Of a stretch of DNA of 64,000 nucleotides, positions 17,289-26,831 are shown in pieces; position 1 is the stretch's first letter; each line of letters starts with the position of its first letter. Origin of the DNA: HyVt-443 sp964544655. GTDB taxonomy: Bacteria > Pseudomonadota > Gammaproteobacteria > Chromatiales > Chromatiaceae. Position numbers and translations under genes: made by a program. The stretch is taken from positions 62,001 to 126,000 of the forward strand of contig CAZJCM010000001.1 in NCBI GenBank assembly GCA_964544655.1, written 5' to 3'. A model generated the notes under the pieces. It searched no databases. It saw only the letters and a program-made list of their open reading frames with translations, and was not told the DNA's origin.

Positions 17289-18251
17289 TTACTCGAGAAG
17301 TTTGGAAAACAACTGGCGAGCCAGTTCCTTGTCGAATTGGCTCAGCTGCTTCACCTTTTCTCCGGCATCTGCCTCCTCCAGCGGGGCGGACGCACCCTCC
17401 CCGGCGGCTTCCTGCGGCGCAGCCTGTTGTCCTGACAGGGGGATCAGGCCGGTCTCCCGTTTGTCCTCCAGCACGCTGTTGACCTGTTCCTCAGTGATCA
17501 TCGGCTGCTGATCGGCGAATCCATAAACCAGCGCGGTATCGCAAATGACGTTGATCACCCGCGGGATACCTCCGCTGCCCTCGAAGACGAGATCCATCGC
17601 CGCCTCGCTGAACACCGGCTCTGCGCGACCCGCATGGCGTGTCCGGTGCATGATATAGGCATGCACTTCGTCCCGATTCAGCGCTTTCAGATGATAATCC
17701 ACCGACACCCGCTGGGAGAACTGCCGCAATTCACGCCGGCGCAGCTTCTCCCGCAATTCAGGCTGCCCGACCAGGATCAGCTGCAACACCTGGTGTTTGT
17801 CGGCATTGATATTGGACAGCATGCGCAACTCCTCCAGCACCTCGGCGGAGAGATTCTGCGCCTCATCGACGATCAGGACGGTGCGCCGCTTATTGGCATA
17901 CTGATCGATCAGAAAACGGCTGAAGGCATCGAACAGGGCAACCTTGCTCTGCTTCTGGTAGTCCTGCTCGAAGCAGAGCAGTACCCACTGCAGCAGCTCA
18001 CCGATCTCCCGCGGCGTATTACTGAGCAGGCCGACGGTGATGTCATCGCCGATCTGAGTCAGCAGATGACGGATCAACGTGGTCTTGCCACTGCCCACTT
18101 CACCCGTGATAACGGTAAAACCGGCCTGGCTGAGCAGGCCATACTCCAGCATCGAGAAGGCGAGGCTGTGGTGTTTACCCAGATAGAGGAAGCTCGGATC
18201 TGGAAGTATGGAGAACGGCTTCTCCGAAAATCCGTAAAAAGACTCGTACAT
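17289..18251 (-). CDS. ExeA/GspA-like AAA ATPase associated with exosortase loci
   Basis: A 320-residue ATPase opening with MYESFYGFSEKPFSILPDP, the typical start of the ExeA family and of the PEP-CTERM/exosortase-associated ATPase subfamily. The Walker A motif GEVGSGKTT is at residues 50-58, and Walker B VLIVDEAQNL is near 125-132. The ATPase core ends near residue 260. An Ala/Glu-rich linker and a short helix (SQFDKELARQLFSKLLE) follow. It is the last gene of the exosortase cluster, 73 nt after prsT. The exact role in the exosortase system is not established. Confidence 0.88.
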   Translation of the reverse strand: MYESFYGFSEKPFSILPDPSFLYLGKHHSLAFSMLEYGLLSQAGFTVITGEVGSGKTTLIRHLLTQIGDDITVGLLSNTPREIGELLQWVLLCFEQDYQKQSKVALFDAFSRFLIDQYANKRRTVLIVDEAQNLSAEVLEELRMLSNINADKHQVLQLILVGQPELREKLRRRELRQFSQRVSVDYHLKALNRDEVHAYIMHRTRHAGRAEPVFSEAAMDLVFEGSGGIPRVINVICDTALVYGFADQQPMITEEQVNSVLEDKRETGLIPLSGQQAAPQEAAGEGASAPLEEADAGEKVKQLSQFDKELARQLFSKLLE

Positions 18252-18324
18252 CCTCGCCTGTGTCCTCAGTTGTTCTCACAGTGTGGCCCCGGCCCGGGGT
18301 TGCTGGCATTGCCTGGGTAGCTGC

Positions 18325-20718
18325 CTATTTCGTGGACAACTCGGCCAATAGTTTCTCCGCGGCCTCACGTTTGGCAAACTGGCGCTTCGAATCCAGCGCC
18401 TTCTGCAACTGATCACGTGCTGTACCATCCCGACCCAGCTGGTGGTAGACCATTGCCAGGTGATAGTGGATCTCCGGCAGTCCGCCCCTGTTCCGGCTGG
18501 CCGCCCGTTCGAGCGCTTTTAGCGCTGGATCGAGTTCTCCACGCTTGAGGTAAATCAAGCCAAGGGTATCCAGGTATATCGGGTTATCCGACAACTCAAA
18601 GCGTTCGACCAGCGCCAAGGCCTGATCCAGCGCCTGCTGATCCGGCTGTCCGGCGACCAACAGCATGGCCAGATTGTTCGCTGCCACCACCAGTCGTGGA
18701 TTTCGTTGCAGCAGCTCACGGTAGAGTGCGATGGCGCCGGCCCGATCGCCCTGCCGTTCTCTCCATGCGGCCAGCTCGATACCCAGCCCGGCATCGCCAC
18801 TCTGCTCGTATCCCTCCTTGATGAATTGCAGCGCCTCCTCCGGTTTCTTCTGAAATACCCGAAGCTTGGCCAGGTTCTTGTAGGGTGTCGCCCAGTTCGG
18901 TTTCAACTCCAGCGCCTTGCGGAACGAGGCTTCGGCCTGGTCAAACCGTTGTTGAGTGAGATTGACCTCTCCTTCGAGATTGAGCGCCAGGAAGTGTTTC
19001 GGGTTCTGCGCGATTGCCTCTCTTATCCGCTGTAGCGCCTTTTCCGGCTGTTTCAGCACCAGATAACTGCGTGCAATGGCGATCAGTGGCTCCACTGCAT
19101 TGGGCTTCTTCTCCAACGATTGCGCAAACGCCTGGACACTCTCTTCGATCTTTCCCTGGCCCTGCAAGGCCAGCCCACGATAGTAGAACCCTGCCGCCTC
19201 GTCCGGATGTTTTTCCGTCAGATCGTTGGCCGCCGCCATCACCGCATCCCATTTCTTCTGACCGGCACGGATCTTGGCAATGGTCTGCAGCACCAGGCGG
19301 TTGTCCGGGGTAAAACGGCGCATCTTCTCCAGCACTGTCACCGCATCATCCAACTCGCCGGTCTTCACCAGCAATTGCACCAGTTCGAAGTTCGCGGCTG
19401 CCTCCTGAGGCTTCGCCTGAATCGCATCTTCCAGGCTCTGCCGGGCCAGTTCCACCTCTCCTTTCAGCAGATGGGCCCGCGCCTTCAGGCGATGCGCCTT
19501 GACATAGCCAGGATCCTCGCGCAGCAGGGTACGCAGATCGGCAATACCCTTGTCCGGGTCATTCCCCTCCAGTGCCAGTGCTGCGCGGATCAGCAGGGCC
19601 TCTTTCGCTTTCGGATCCTGCGCCAACACCTCTTCCACCAGTGCCAACGCCTCATCCTTGCGCTTGTCACCGACGAGCAGCTTGGCCAGCATGATCCGTG
19701 CCTCAAGGCCATCCGGCGCATCCGCCGCCCGTTCGATCAACTGACGCAGCACCTGCTCGGCGGCATCCGCTCGTTTCTTCGAGACATAGAGCGTGGCCAG
19801 ACCCAGCTGCAGCTTATAATTCTCAGGCGCAGCGGCAATGAATGCCTTCAGCGCCCGCTCCGCATCTCCCTCGCCACCGTTCTTGCGCAGGAACTCGACC
19901 AACGCAAGTTTGGCATCATCACTCTCGGGCATCGCTTTCACTGCATCACGCAGCACCTGCTCGGCTCGATCTTCCTTCTTTTTGTTCAAATAGTAGCTGG
20001 CCAGGCGGATCCGCCCTTGCAGGTCATCCGGCTTCAACTCGATCATCTTCTCCAACAGCCCGATGGTGCCATCGCTATCGCCGACTTTTTCATAGAGCCG
20101 GGCGAGGAGGAGATAAGAGCCCAAGCGTTCCGGGTTGATCTCGATCCCCTTGCGCGCCAGTTCAATGGCCTGATCGAGCTTGCCCTGATCCGCGTACAGT
20201 GCAGACATCAGGGAGATCGCTTCAGTATTACCAGGGTCGATCTCGAACGCCGCTTTCGCTTTTTCCAGCGCCACATCCCGCTTGCCCAGGCGGGCCTCGG
20301 CCAGGCCTTTCAGCACCAGGGCTGCCGGGTCTTCCGGGTGCTCCTTGAGTACTGCCTCGGCCGCGGCCAGCGCCTTCTCAGGTGCCCCACCCAAGGCGTA
20401 AAGCCGTCCCAGGTGGATCTGTGCCTTGGCATGTTTTGGGTTCAATTCCACTGCCCGCAGATAGAGGGCGTAGGCCTTGCGCCAATTCTGCTCCTTTTCC
20501 TCGATCTGGCCGAACATATAATAGCCTTCAGCATCTTTGGGATCGATCTGCAGCACATTCTTGAACTCCAGCCGGGCCTTTACATAATTACCCTGCTCAA
20601 AGAGGTCCATGCCCCGCTGAAAGTACTTGGCCTTGCGATCCTCCACCTTGTCACAACCGGCCAGCAACAGCACCGATAACAGACAAAGGGCTATGCGAAC
20701 AGTAAATTTCCGTTTCAT
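18325..20718 (-). CDS. prsT: Exosortase-associated TPR lipoprotein PrsT
   Basis: A 797-residue lipoprotein made almost wholly of tetratricopeptide repeats. The signal peptide ends in the lipobox LLAGC with lipidated C22, and then about 20 TPR units run to the C-terminus. This size and organisation match PrsT, the large TPR lipoprotein found beside exosortases in EPS/PEP-CTERM loci, thought to act as a periplasmic or outer-membrane scaffold for polysaccharide assembly. The start MKRKFTVRIAL is taken because the upstream codons would spoil the signal peptide. It lies between the exosortase and ATPase genes on the same strand. Confidence 0.93.
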   Translation of the reverse strand: MKRKFTVRIALCLLSVLLLAGCDKVEDRKAKYFQRGMDLFEQGNYVKARLEFKNVLQIDPKDAEGYYMFGQIEEKEQNWRKAYALYLRAVELNPKHAKAQIHLGRLYALGGAPEKALAAAEAVLKEHPEDPAALVLKGLAEARLGKRDVALEKAKAAFEIDPGNTEAISLMSALYADQGKLDQAIELARKGIEINPERLGSYLLLARLYEKVGDSDGTIGLLEKMIELKPDDLQGRIRLASYYLNKKKEDRAEQVLRDAVKAMPESDDAKLALVEFLRKNGGEGDAERALKAFIAAAPENYKLQLGLATLYVSKKRADAAEQVLRQLIERAADAPDGLEARIMLAKLLVGDKRKDEALALVEEVLAQDPKAKEALLIRAALALEGNDPDKGIADLRTLLREDPGYVKAHRLKARAHLLKGEVELARQSLEDAIQAKPQEAAANFELVQLLVKTGELDDAVTVLEKMRRFTPDNRLVLQTIAKIRAGQKKWDAVMAAANDLTEKHPDEAAGFYYRGLALQGQGKIEESVQAFAQSLEKKPNAVEPLIAIARSYLVLKQPEKALQRIREAIAQNPKHFLALNLEGEVNLTQQRFDQAEASFRKALELKPNWATPYKNLAKLRVFQKKPEEALQFIKEGYEQSGDAGLGIELAAWRERQGDRAGAIALYRELLQRNPRLVVAANNLAMLLVAGQPDQQALDQALALVERFELSDNPIYLDTLGLIYLKRGELDPALKALERAASRNRGGLPEIHYHLAMVYHQLGRDGTARDQLQKALDSKRQFAKREAAEKLLAELSTK

Positions 20719-21079
20719 ACACCACCAGTTCTTTGCGCTGAAAACCATACGATTGTACACAAATTTCGTTCCTCAAAGCCGCCAATCCCGGAAAACACCT
20801 CTGTGCAGAGTCATTCAGGGTGAAAAACGGCTCAATCGCAAGCACCAAGTTGACCCCGTCGTGGGGCTGTTGGCCCTACTTCCGACTGAGGAACCGTGTG
20901 ATTGACTGAGTGCATACGCTCAATCATCAATTGATTGCGGCAGGCAGAGAGAAATCTTCATTGCCTGAATACCAGCGTATCGGCTACCGGCGCTGGCAGC
21001 TCGGGGCAACCTGCCGGGGACGACCTACGGGCTTTGCAGCGACGCACCGCTCCTGCATGGAATGAAGCGGCAAGCCCCG
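20719..21079. other. 361-nt spacer between exosortase gene and prsT
   Basis: No credible gene. It contains one copy (20832-20877) of a 46-bp sequence also found upstream of the exosortase gene. The rest shows an AT-poor hairpin-prone tract (about 20975-21060) with no T-run terminator. A possible prsT promoter lies in the last 100 nt, but no clear -35/-10 pair stands out. Confidence 0.5.
20832..20877 (-). repeat. 46-bp element, copy 1 (upstream of prsT)
   Basis: On the minus strand it reads GCCCCACGACGGGGTCAACT in its core. It matches the copy at 22709-22755 at 38 of 46 positions with one 1-nt gap. A CCCC/GGGG stem is conserved by compensatory composition. In one frame both copies encode QQPH-D/E-GVNL, so it could be a remnant of an insertion-sequence end rather than a regulatory leader. 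Confidence 0.6.
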
Positions 21080-22657
21080 TCAATCCGGAATAAAGTCTTT
21101 CAGTACAGGTTCAGCCTGCTGGATGAATCGCGTGAGACGCCGATCTCCATCCGACCACTCCTCACCGGGGCGAAGGGCCGTCACCACCCGCACCAATGCG
21201 CCGTCGGTACGGTGTTTGAGCAGGCCATCCCAGAACAGGTAGAGCTTCACCATATATTCACTGGTGATCACCCGGCCTCGCTGCTGAAACCAATAGTAGA
21301 CCAACTGCTTGTGCTCCCCTCTTTCGATCACGAGACGGTTGGCCAACAGCGGATGGCCAGCCACCGATACCCCGGAGACAGGCACCTGGGTCAGCTCACT
21401 GATCTTCCAGCCCCCTCCCGGAATACAAGCCCGCGGTGAATGGGCAGCCGAGCCCGCCTGTTGGGATGCATAGTAGGCGATATAGAAATCCACCACCTCG
21501 CCAGAGGAGTTACTGTAGTTGCCCAACAGATAGTCATCCAGTTTCAGGGAATCGAGATATATCTGTTCCAGCTGCTTGTCCCGTCCCCGCCACTCACCGA
21601 CCTGTTGTGGAAACTCTATGAATGCCTGGCGTGGCGGACGGATCTCCTCCTGTACCTGGATATAGACCGAACTCAAGGCAATGAGGATGACCGACGCCAG
21701 CATGCCATAGTGCACCGGCGTCACCGGACGGGGCTGCAATTGCATATCCTTCGGTATCGGCCGTGGAAATTCCAGACCAAAGACCTCTTTCAGGCGGTGC
21801 TTCCTCTTGCCCAGTTTCGCCAGTAACGCCATCTCCAGCAGCAGGATAGCGAAACAGGCCATGAAAATGATCCATCCCTCGAAATAGTGCAGGAAGCCTT
21901 CCGCCTGTTCGGTCCCCCATTTATCCACCAGCAGGCCAATGACGCCGATGCGGAAACTGTTCATGAATATGGTGATGGGAATACTGGACAAAAACACCAC
22001 CACCCGCTTCCAGAACTCAACCTTGTACAGATAGGCGGCGAGGAAGGCCAGACTGGTCAGAGGAAACAGATAGCGTAAGCCACTGCAGGCCTCGACCACC
22101 TGCAACTTATAGTTACCAAGATCGATGACATTGCCTTCCAGGAAGACACTGATCCCAAACAGGCGAATGACGGCAACCCCCAATTCAGAGGAGATAAGTT
22201 GCAGATAACCGGAGAGATTGTTGTACAGGAATGGGGGCAGCGGGACGATGAAAAACAGTAGAAACAGCGGCCCTGCAATGAGCTTGAATGCGTTCCACCC
22301 CATGAACGCCAGGGCAAGACCAACGACACATAGCACCAGTGCATATTGGACCAGCGTGAAAGTGGTGGCGATCTGGCCCATGAAAAAAAGAAAACCAGCG
22401 AACAAAATTACCGCCACGCCAAGCCAGGAGGGCTTGAAGCCCACTACCAGCAGGCGATCCCGGCGCTGCCATATCAGGTAGGCGGAAATAAGCGGCAGGA
22501 AATAGGCATAGCCATACTCCTCTTTGCTGTTCCAGCGATGGACCATGTCATTGATTCCATCCCAGAAGCCGTAGACCAGAAGGAATGCCGATACCACGAG
22601 CAATCCCCATAGCATGGGGGGTATAGTCCAGCCGTGTGTGCCTGTACGCGTTTGCAT
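21080..22657 (-). CDS. xrtD: Exosortase fused to an EpsI domain (XrtD type)
   Basis: A 525-residue polytopic inner-membrane transpeptidase/protease thought to recognise C-terminal sorting tags of secreted proteins. Residues 1-285 are the multi-spanning exosortase core with the conserved catalytic set C191 (EACSGLR), R236 (NSFRIG) and H257 (FLHYFEGW). Residues about 310-525 form a periplasmic EpsI (DUF3485) domain after one more membrane segment, including SPRACIPGGGW. This fused architecture and the VPLPA-type tag on the protein encoded at 30720-31232 indicate the XrtD class rather than XrtA. It sits inside an exopolysaccharide gene cluster. Confidence 0.92.
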   Translation of the reverse strand: MQTRTGTHGWTIPPMLWGLLVVSAFLLVYGFWDGINDMVHRWNSKEEYGYAYFLPLISAYLIWQRRDRLLVVGFKPSWLGVAVILFAGFLFFMGQIATTFTLVQYALVLCVVGLALAFMGWNAFKLIAGPLFLLFFIVPLPPFLYNNLSGYLQLISSELGVAVIRLFGISVFLEGNVIDLGNYKLQVVEACSGLRYLFPLTSLAFLAAYLYKVEFWKRVVVFLSSIPITIFMNSFRIGVIGLLVDKWGTEQAEGFLHYFEGWIIFMACFAILLLEMALLAKLGKRKHRLKEVFGLEFPRPIPKDMQLQPRPVTPVHYGMLASVILIALSSVYIQVQEEIRPPRQAFIEFPQQVGEWRGRDKQLEQIYLDSLKLDDYLLGNYSNSSGEVVDFYIAYYASQQAGSAAHSPRACIPGGGWKISELTQVPVSGVSVAGHPLLANRLVIERGEHKQLVYYWFQQRGRVITSEYMVKLYLFWDGLLKHRTDGALVRVVTALRPGEEWSDGDRRLTRFIQQAEPVLKDFIPD

Positions 22658-22708
22658 CGCCTTCCTCAGACCGCGGTGTCACCCATCCCGGTCAGCTGTA
22701 ATTATCAA

Positions 22709-22755
22709 TGAATTGTAAGCGTCAAGTTAACCCCCTCATGGGGCTGTTGGTCCCT
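22709..22755 (-). repeat. 46-bp element, copy 2 (upstream of xrtD)
   Basis: Second copy of the element at 20832-20877. Here it lies 52 nt upstream of the xrtD start and covers TTAACT, which with GATAAT 18 nt downstream could form a sigma-70 promoter. The reading frame PKQYQQK...GRDQQPHEGVNL continues upstream of it, which hints at a decayed coding remnant. Confidence 0.6.
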
Positions 22756-22950
22756 GCCATACCATGGGTCGGAGTGAGGCCATAAAAAGATCTTCTGTTG
22801 GTACTGCTTGGGGAAGGCGTGACGCCGACTCTTGTTAGTTTCTCGATCAGCCACAATCCTCGCCGCCCATTGTCGTTCCAGGATGGCGTAAACGCCGAAA
22901 CGTGAGCTCTTAACCTGACACCATTCGTTATCGGATGTTCCTGTCTCAGG

Positions 22951-23964
22951 TCAACAGTTCTCCTGCCAACGCCAGGTATCTGCACACATCCGTTCCAGTC
23001 CATACTCCGCCTTCCAGCCCAGAACCTGTTCGGCGTAGGCGGTATCGGCATAGCATTCGGCAATATCCCCGGGCCGCCGTCCCACCTGCTGGAAAGGCAC
23101 CTTCACACCGGAGGCCTTCTCGAAGGCCCGCACCATTTCCAGCACGGAATAACCGTTTCCGGTGCCGAGGTTGACGACCAGCACCTCTCCCTGTTGCCTG
23201 TTTTCCAGATAGGCCATCGCCGCCAGATGCCCTTTCGACAGGTCCACCACATGGATATAGTCCCGCACACCAGTTCCATCCCGGGTGGGGTAATCACTGC
23301 CGAAGACGCTCAGCCGCTCCAGTTTCCCGCTGGCGACCTGGGCGATATAGGGCATCAGGTTGTTCGGAATGCCGCGTGGATTCTCGCCGATCAGGCCGCT
23401 CTCATGGGCACCGACCGGGTTGAAATAACGCAGCAGAGCAATTTTCCACTCATTGTCGGATTGATACAGATCCTGCAACACCTCTTCGATCACCAGCTTG
23501 GAGCGACCATAGGGGTTGGTGGCGGAGGTGGGAAAATCCTCTTTGATGGGAACGGCATGTGGATCGCCATAGACCGTGGCCGACGAACTGAACACGATGT
23601 TCTTCACCCCGTGGCGCTTCATGGCCTGGAACAGATTGATGCTCCCGGAGAGATTGTTCTCATAATAATCCAGCGGGATCTCCGTGGACTCACCAACCGC
23701 CTTGAGCCCGGCGAAGTGAATCACCATATCCACTTGATGATCGCTGAAGATGCCATCCAGGGCAGCTGCATCACGTATGTCCGCCTGGTAAAAGAGAGGA
23801 CGTTTCCCGGTGATTCGCTGAATACGGTCCAGCACATCGATCGAGCTATTACACAGGTTATCGATGATTACCACCTGATAGCCATTCTGCAACAGTTCTA
23901 CACAGGTGTGGCTACCGATGTAGCCGGTACCGCCGGTTACCAGAACGGTAGAGTATTTTCTCAT
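22951..23964 (-). CDS. galE: UDP-glucose 4-epimerase
   Basis: This 337-residue SDR enzyme interconverts UDP-glucose and UDP-galactose, supplying galactosyl units for the polysaccharide. The NAD-binding motif GGTGYIG is at residues 11-17, and the catalytic YxxxK appears as YGRSK after the SSATVYG serine motif. The ATG at 23964 is chosen because AAGGA lies 6 nt before it; the ATG 6 nt further upstream would touch that ribosome-binding site. It is followed by the exosortase gene after a 293-nt spacer holding the 46-bp element. Confidence 0.96.
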   Translation of the reverse strand: MRKYSTVLVTGGTGYIGSHTCVELLQNGYQVVIIDNLCNSSIDVLDRIQRITGKRPLFYQADIRDAAALDGIFSDHQVDMVIHFAGLKAVGESTEIPLDYYENNLSGSINLFQAMKRHGVKNIVFSSSATVYGDPHAVPIKEDFPTSATNPYGRSKLVIEEVLQDLYQSDNEWKIALLRYFNPVGAHESGLIGENPRGIPNNLMPYIAQVASGKLERLSVFGSDYPTRDGTGVRDYIHVVDLSKGHLAAMAYLENRQQGEVLVVNLGTGNGYSVLEMVRAFEKASGVKVPFQQVGRRPGDIAECYADTAYAEQVLGWKAEYGLERMCADTWRWQENC

Positions 23965-24022
23965 GGACATTCCTTAAACAAGATCGGTGACTATGCGGCT
24001 GTGGTCGAAGTCCGACAGGCCG

Positions 24023-25765
24023 TCAATCGTCATCGATATAACCTTCCTTGAACAGGTACAGCAATACCTCCTGGGCCGCCTGAGCAGGGGTCCGCTCCCC
24101 TGCATCAATCCGCAACTCAGGTGCTTCTGGAGTTTCATAGGGATCACTGATGCCGGTAAATTCAGGAATGATGCCTTTTCTCGCTTTGGCATAGAGCCCC
24201 TTGCGGTCCCGCGCCTCGCACACTTCCAGAGAGGTGGCCACATGTATCTCGATGAATGCACCATATTGCTCGATCAATTCCCTTACCGCCCGCCTCGTTT
24301 CGGTATAGGGCGCAATCGGGGCACAGATGGCGACGCCACCATTCTTGGTGATCTCACTGGCGACGAAGCCGATCCGGCGGATATTGATGTCCCTGTGTTT
24401 TTTCGAGAATCCCAATTCACTGGAGAGATTCTGGCGCACGATGTCACCATCCAGAAGCGACACCGGGCGACTGCCGGATTCGATCAGCTTGGCAAACAGA
24501 ATACCGGCTATGGTGGACTTCCCCGATCCAGACAGACCGGTAAAGAAAAGCGTGAACCCCTGTTTACCCCTGGAGGGATAGACCTTGCGCAGTTCATCGA
24601 TGACGCTGGGATAACTGAACCAATCGGGAATATCGAGATTACAGGTGAGCGCCTGTTTCAGGTCGTCATTGGTGAAATTCACTGCCGGCAGCTGGGCCTG
24701 TTCGATTTCGGACGTGGGCATGAAGCGCCCCTTTTCCGGAACATATTGCAACTCTTCGGCGGCAACGATCTTTATCCGCAGATCATCCGCATATTGCTCT
24801 GCCAGTTGCTGCGCGGCATATTTCGCATAAAAGCCATTCCCATCGACCTCTCCAGCCTCATCATCGGATGCAGCAGGGGCAGGCGGGGGGGAAGCATGGT
24901 CTGGGCCCACGATAAAATGGGAACAACCATAGTTCTGGTTGACGATGGCATGCCAGAGAGCCTCCCGCGGGCCAGCCATGCGCATTGCCAATGGCAGCAG
25001 GGAGAGGGCGGCCAGGTTATGGGGAAAATGGTGGCGAATCGCCTTGTAGCAATGGACCCGGGCATAGTAGCTGAGATCTCCGGGCTTGGTAGTACCGACC
25101 GCAGGATGCAGCAGAATGTGGGCCTCCTCTGCCTTCGCGAGCTTCAATATCAGCTCGCGATGCAGCCGGTGCATGGGATTGCTGGTGTGGAAGGCTATGA
25201 TACGGCGCCATCCCATCTTGTCGAACAGCCGGCGCATCTCTTCCGGCGTATCCCAAAGGGTCTCGAAGTCATAGTGCAAGGGCAATTGAATGCCTTCCAG
25301 CTTGCCCGAGATGTACGTATCCTGCACTTGATTATAGAGGTAGCTTACGCCAGGGTGCTGTATGGATCCGGTGCCATACACGGCCTCCGCTTCCAGCACC
25401 TTGTCCGGTTGCCACGCCTCTTCAAAGGTAAGCACTGCAGGCATGAAACCCTCGGCATCCCGCAGGGCGATACGGTCACCGGGCTCGAGCCCGGCGGCAA
25501 ACTCCTGTGAGACATCGAGGATAATGGGGATCGGCCAGAGGGAGCCATCGGGCAACCGCATATGATCACGTACGGACTGATAGGCAGCCTCATCCATAAA
25601 CCCTTTCAGCGGGGAGAAGCCGCCATTGAGCAACAGTTCCAGATCACACAGTTGGCGTTTGCTCAGGGTGATTGACTTGAATGAGAGGGACTCCTGCTTC
25701 AATCGTTCCGACCGGCCCTGGTCTACGATCAGATTATTGATATTCATACTGCCATTGGCATCCAT
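24023..25765 (-). CDS. Sat-CysC fusion: ATP sulfurylase-like domain with APS kinase
   Basis: A 580-residue bifunctional-type protein that would make PAPS, the sulfate donor for polysaccharide sulfation. Residues 1-395 resemble ATP sulfurylase. Residues 400-580 are APS kinase with P-loop GLSGSGKST at 410-418 and the DGD-x2-R motif. The ATP sulfurylase signature normally read as QTRNPxHRxH is here H193-TSNPMHRLH202, and the usual GRDHAG is G287-PDHAS. Both conserved active-site arginines are therefore replaced, by S195 and P288, while the two loop histidines remain. An Ala/Pro/Asp-rich insertion follows (292-306). The sulfurylase half may be inactive or altered. The APS kinase half looks intact. 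The ATG has AAAGG at 8 nt. Confidence 0.9.
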   Translation of the reverse strand: MDANGSMNINNLIVDQGRSERLKQESLSFKSITLSKRQLCDLELLLNGGFSPLKGFMDEAAYQSVRDHMRLPDGSLWPIPIILDVSQEFAAGLEPGDRIALRDAEGFMPAVLTFEEAWQPDKVLEAEAVYGTGSIQHPGVSYLYNQVQDTYISGKLEGIQLPLHYDFETLWDTPEEMRRLFDKMGWRRIIAFHTSNPMHRLHRELILKLAKAEEAHILLHPAVGTTKPGDLSYYARVHCYKAIRHHFPHNLAALSLLPLAMRMAGPREALWHAIVNQNYGCSHFIVGPDHASPPPAPAASDDEAGEVDGNGFYAKYAAQQLAEQYADDLRIKIVAAEELQYVPEKGRFMPTSEIEQAQLPAVNFTNDDLKQALTCNLDIPDWFSYPSVIDELRKVYPSRGKQGFTLFFTGLSGSGKSTIAGILFAKLIESGSRPVSLLDGDIVRQNLSSELGFSKKHRDINIRRIGFVASEITKNGGVAICAPIAPYTETRRAVRELIEQYGAFIEIHVATSLEVCEARDRKGLYAKARKGIIPEFTGISDPYETPEAPELRIDAGERTPAQAAQEVLLYLFKEGYIDDD

Positions 25766-25945
25766 CTAAACGACCTTTCCTTAAAGTAATATTGAAAAGT
25801 GGCACATCAGAGGCCGACGCTGTGGAAGCATCGGGCACAGTCTCCGGTGGTTGTTTTTCCATCCATCGCTGCCGTTCACTCCGTCGACACCGACCTCCTG
25901 CTCCAGTCTTCTTCGCGGTGACCGTGCAGAAGAGCACGACAAAGG

Positions 25946-26767
25946 TCAATAAGGTGAATGCTTCAGCTGCTGCGCCTTGTTCAAGACCGTACCCAGCAGG
26001 TGTGAATTCTCCAGCAGATGCAGACTCTGCGTCACCTCGGCCGGGGTGTTCACCCCCTCCTCCACCACCAACAGTGTCGACTGGACCTGGGGCAGAAACG
26101 CCAGTGCATCATCCATATGCAACAGCGGTGGCAAATCGAAAATGATGATACGCTTGGCATATCGATTGGTGATATCTTCGACCAGATTGGCCATACGCGG
26201 GGTGGAGAGCAGTTCAGAGGACTGCTCCACCGCCTTCCCCACCGGCAGGACCACCAACCGCTCAATCCCGGGGTTAACCAGCAGGTCCGGCAACCCCGCC
26301 CCTTCCAGCAGGTAGTCCGACAATCCCCGTTCGGGTTCGAAAGAAAAAGTTTTATGCAGTGAAGGGCGACGTAAATCCAGGTCGACCAGCATGACCGTAT
26401 GATTGCTCTCGAGTGACAGACTGACAGCCAGATTGGCCGCGATCATGGATTTGCCACTCCCCTTCGTCGGGCTGGTGACGGCGAGGGTGTTTACGCCATC
26501 CTTCCGCATACGGTGCAGGACCTTGGTTCGGAGCACCCGGAACAGGTCGGCATGAGGATCGCCCTTGGCGTTCGCCACCACCCGCATCGCCTTTAGTCTC
26601 TTCTCAGAAACCGCCACCTTGCGGGTCTGTGAATATTCAATTTCACCCGGCACATCCCCCGCCGGCACCGGTGGGGCATAATCATCCGCCATCACCCCAG
26701 CGCTACCCTGGGCCATCCCTTCACGTTGTTCCCTTGCTTTATTCAGGGCCTTCTGGATTCGTTCCAT
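25946..26767 (-). CDS. Bacterial tyrosine kinase (BY-kinase) of EPS synthesis
   Basis: A 273-residue cytoplasmic ATPase of the CpsD/CapB/EpsG type that partners a Wzz-like membrane protein to control polysaccharide length and export. The Walker A motif is PTKGSGKS (residues 100-107), Walker A' is VDLDLRRP (near 128-135), and Walker B is IIIFDLPPL. The C-terminus lacks the usual tyrosine cluster; only the final residue (HSPY) is tyrosine. It lies directly downstream of the Wzz-like gene (64-nt spacer). The exosortase-associated tyrosine autokinase subfamily is the best match. Confidence 0.9.
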   Translation of the reverse strand: MERIQKALNKAREQREGMAQGSAGVMADDYAPPVPAGDVPGEIEYSQTRKVAVSEKRLKAMRVVANAKGDPHADLFRVLRTKVLHRMRKDGVNTLAVTSPTKGSGKSMIAANLAVSLSLESNHTVMLVDLDLRRPSLHKTFSFEPERGLSDYLLEGAGLPDLLVNPGIERLVVLPVGKAVEQSSELLSTPRMANLVEDITNRYAKRIIIFDLPPLLHMDDALAFLPQVQSTLLVVEEGVNTPAEVTQSLHLLENSHLLGTVLNKAQQLKHSPY

Positions 26768-26831
26768 TAGCTTAGCTTCTCGTCAATTACCGAATCCATG
26801 CAGTTGGATTCATAACTATACAGTTCGTTTG

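Noticed and set aside
19120..20679. 519-codon plus-strand open frame opposite prsT
   Set aside because: It is antisense to a clear TPR lipoprotein; the low-complexity repeats keep stops away on the other strand.
22722..23063. Minus-strand frame upstream of xrtD as a gene
   Set aside because: Its first half overlaps the galE 3' end and the rest is an unmatched remnant around the 46-bp element; at most a decayed insertion-sequence fragment.
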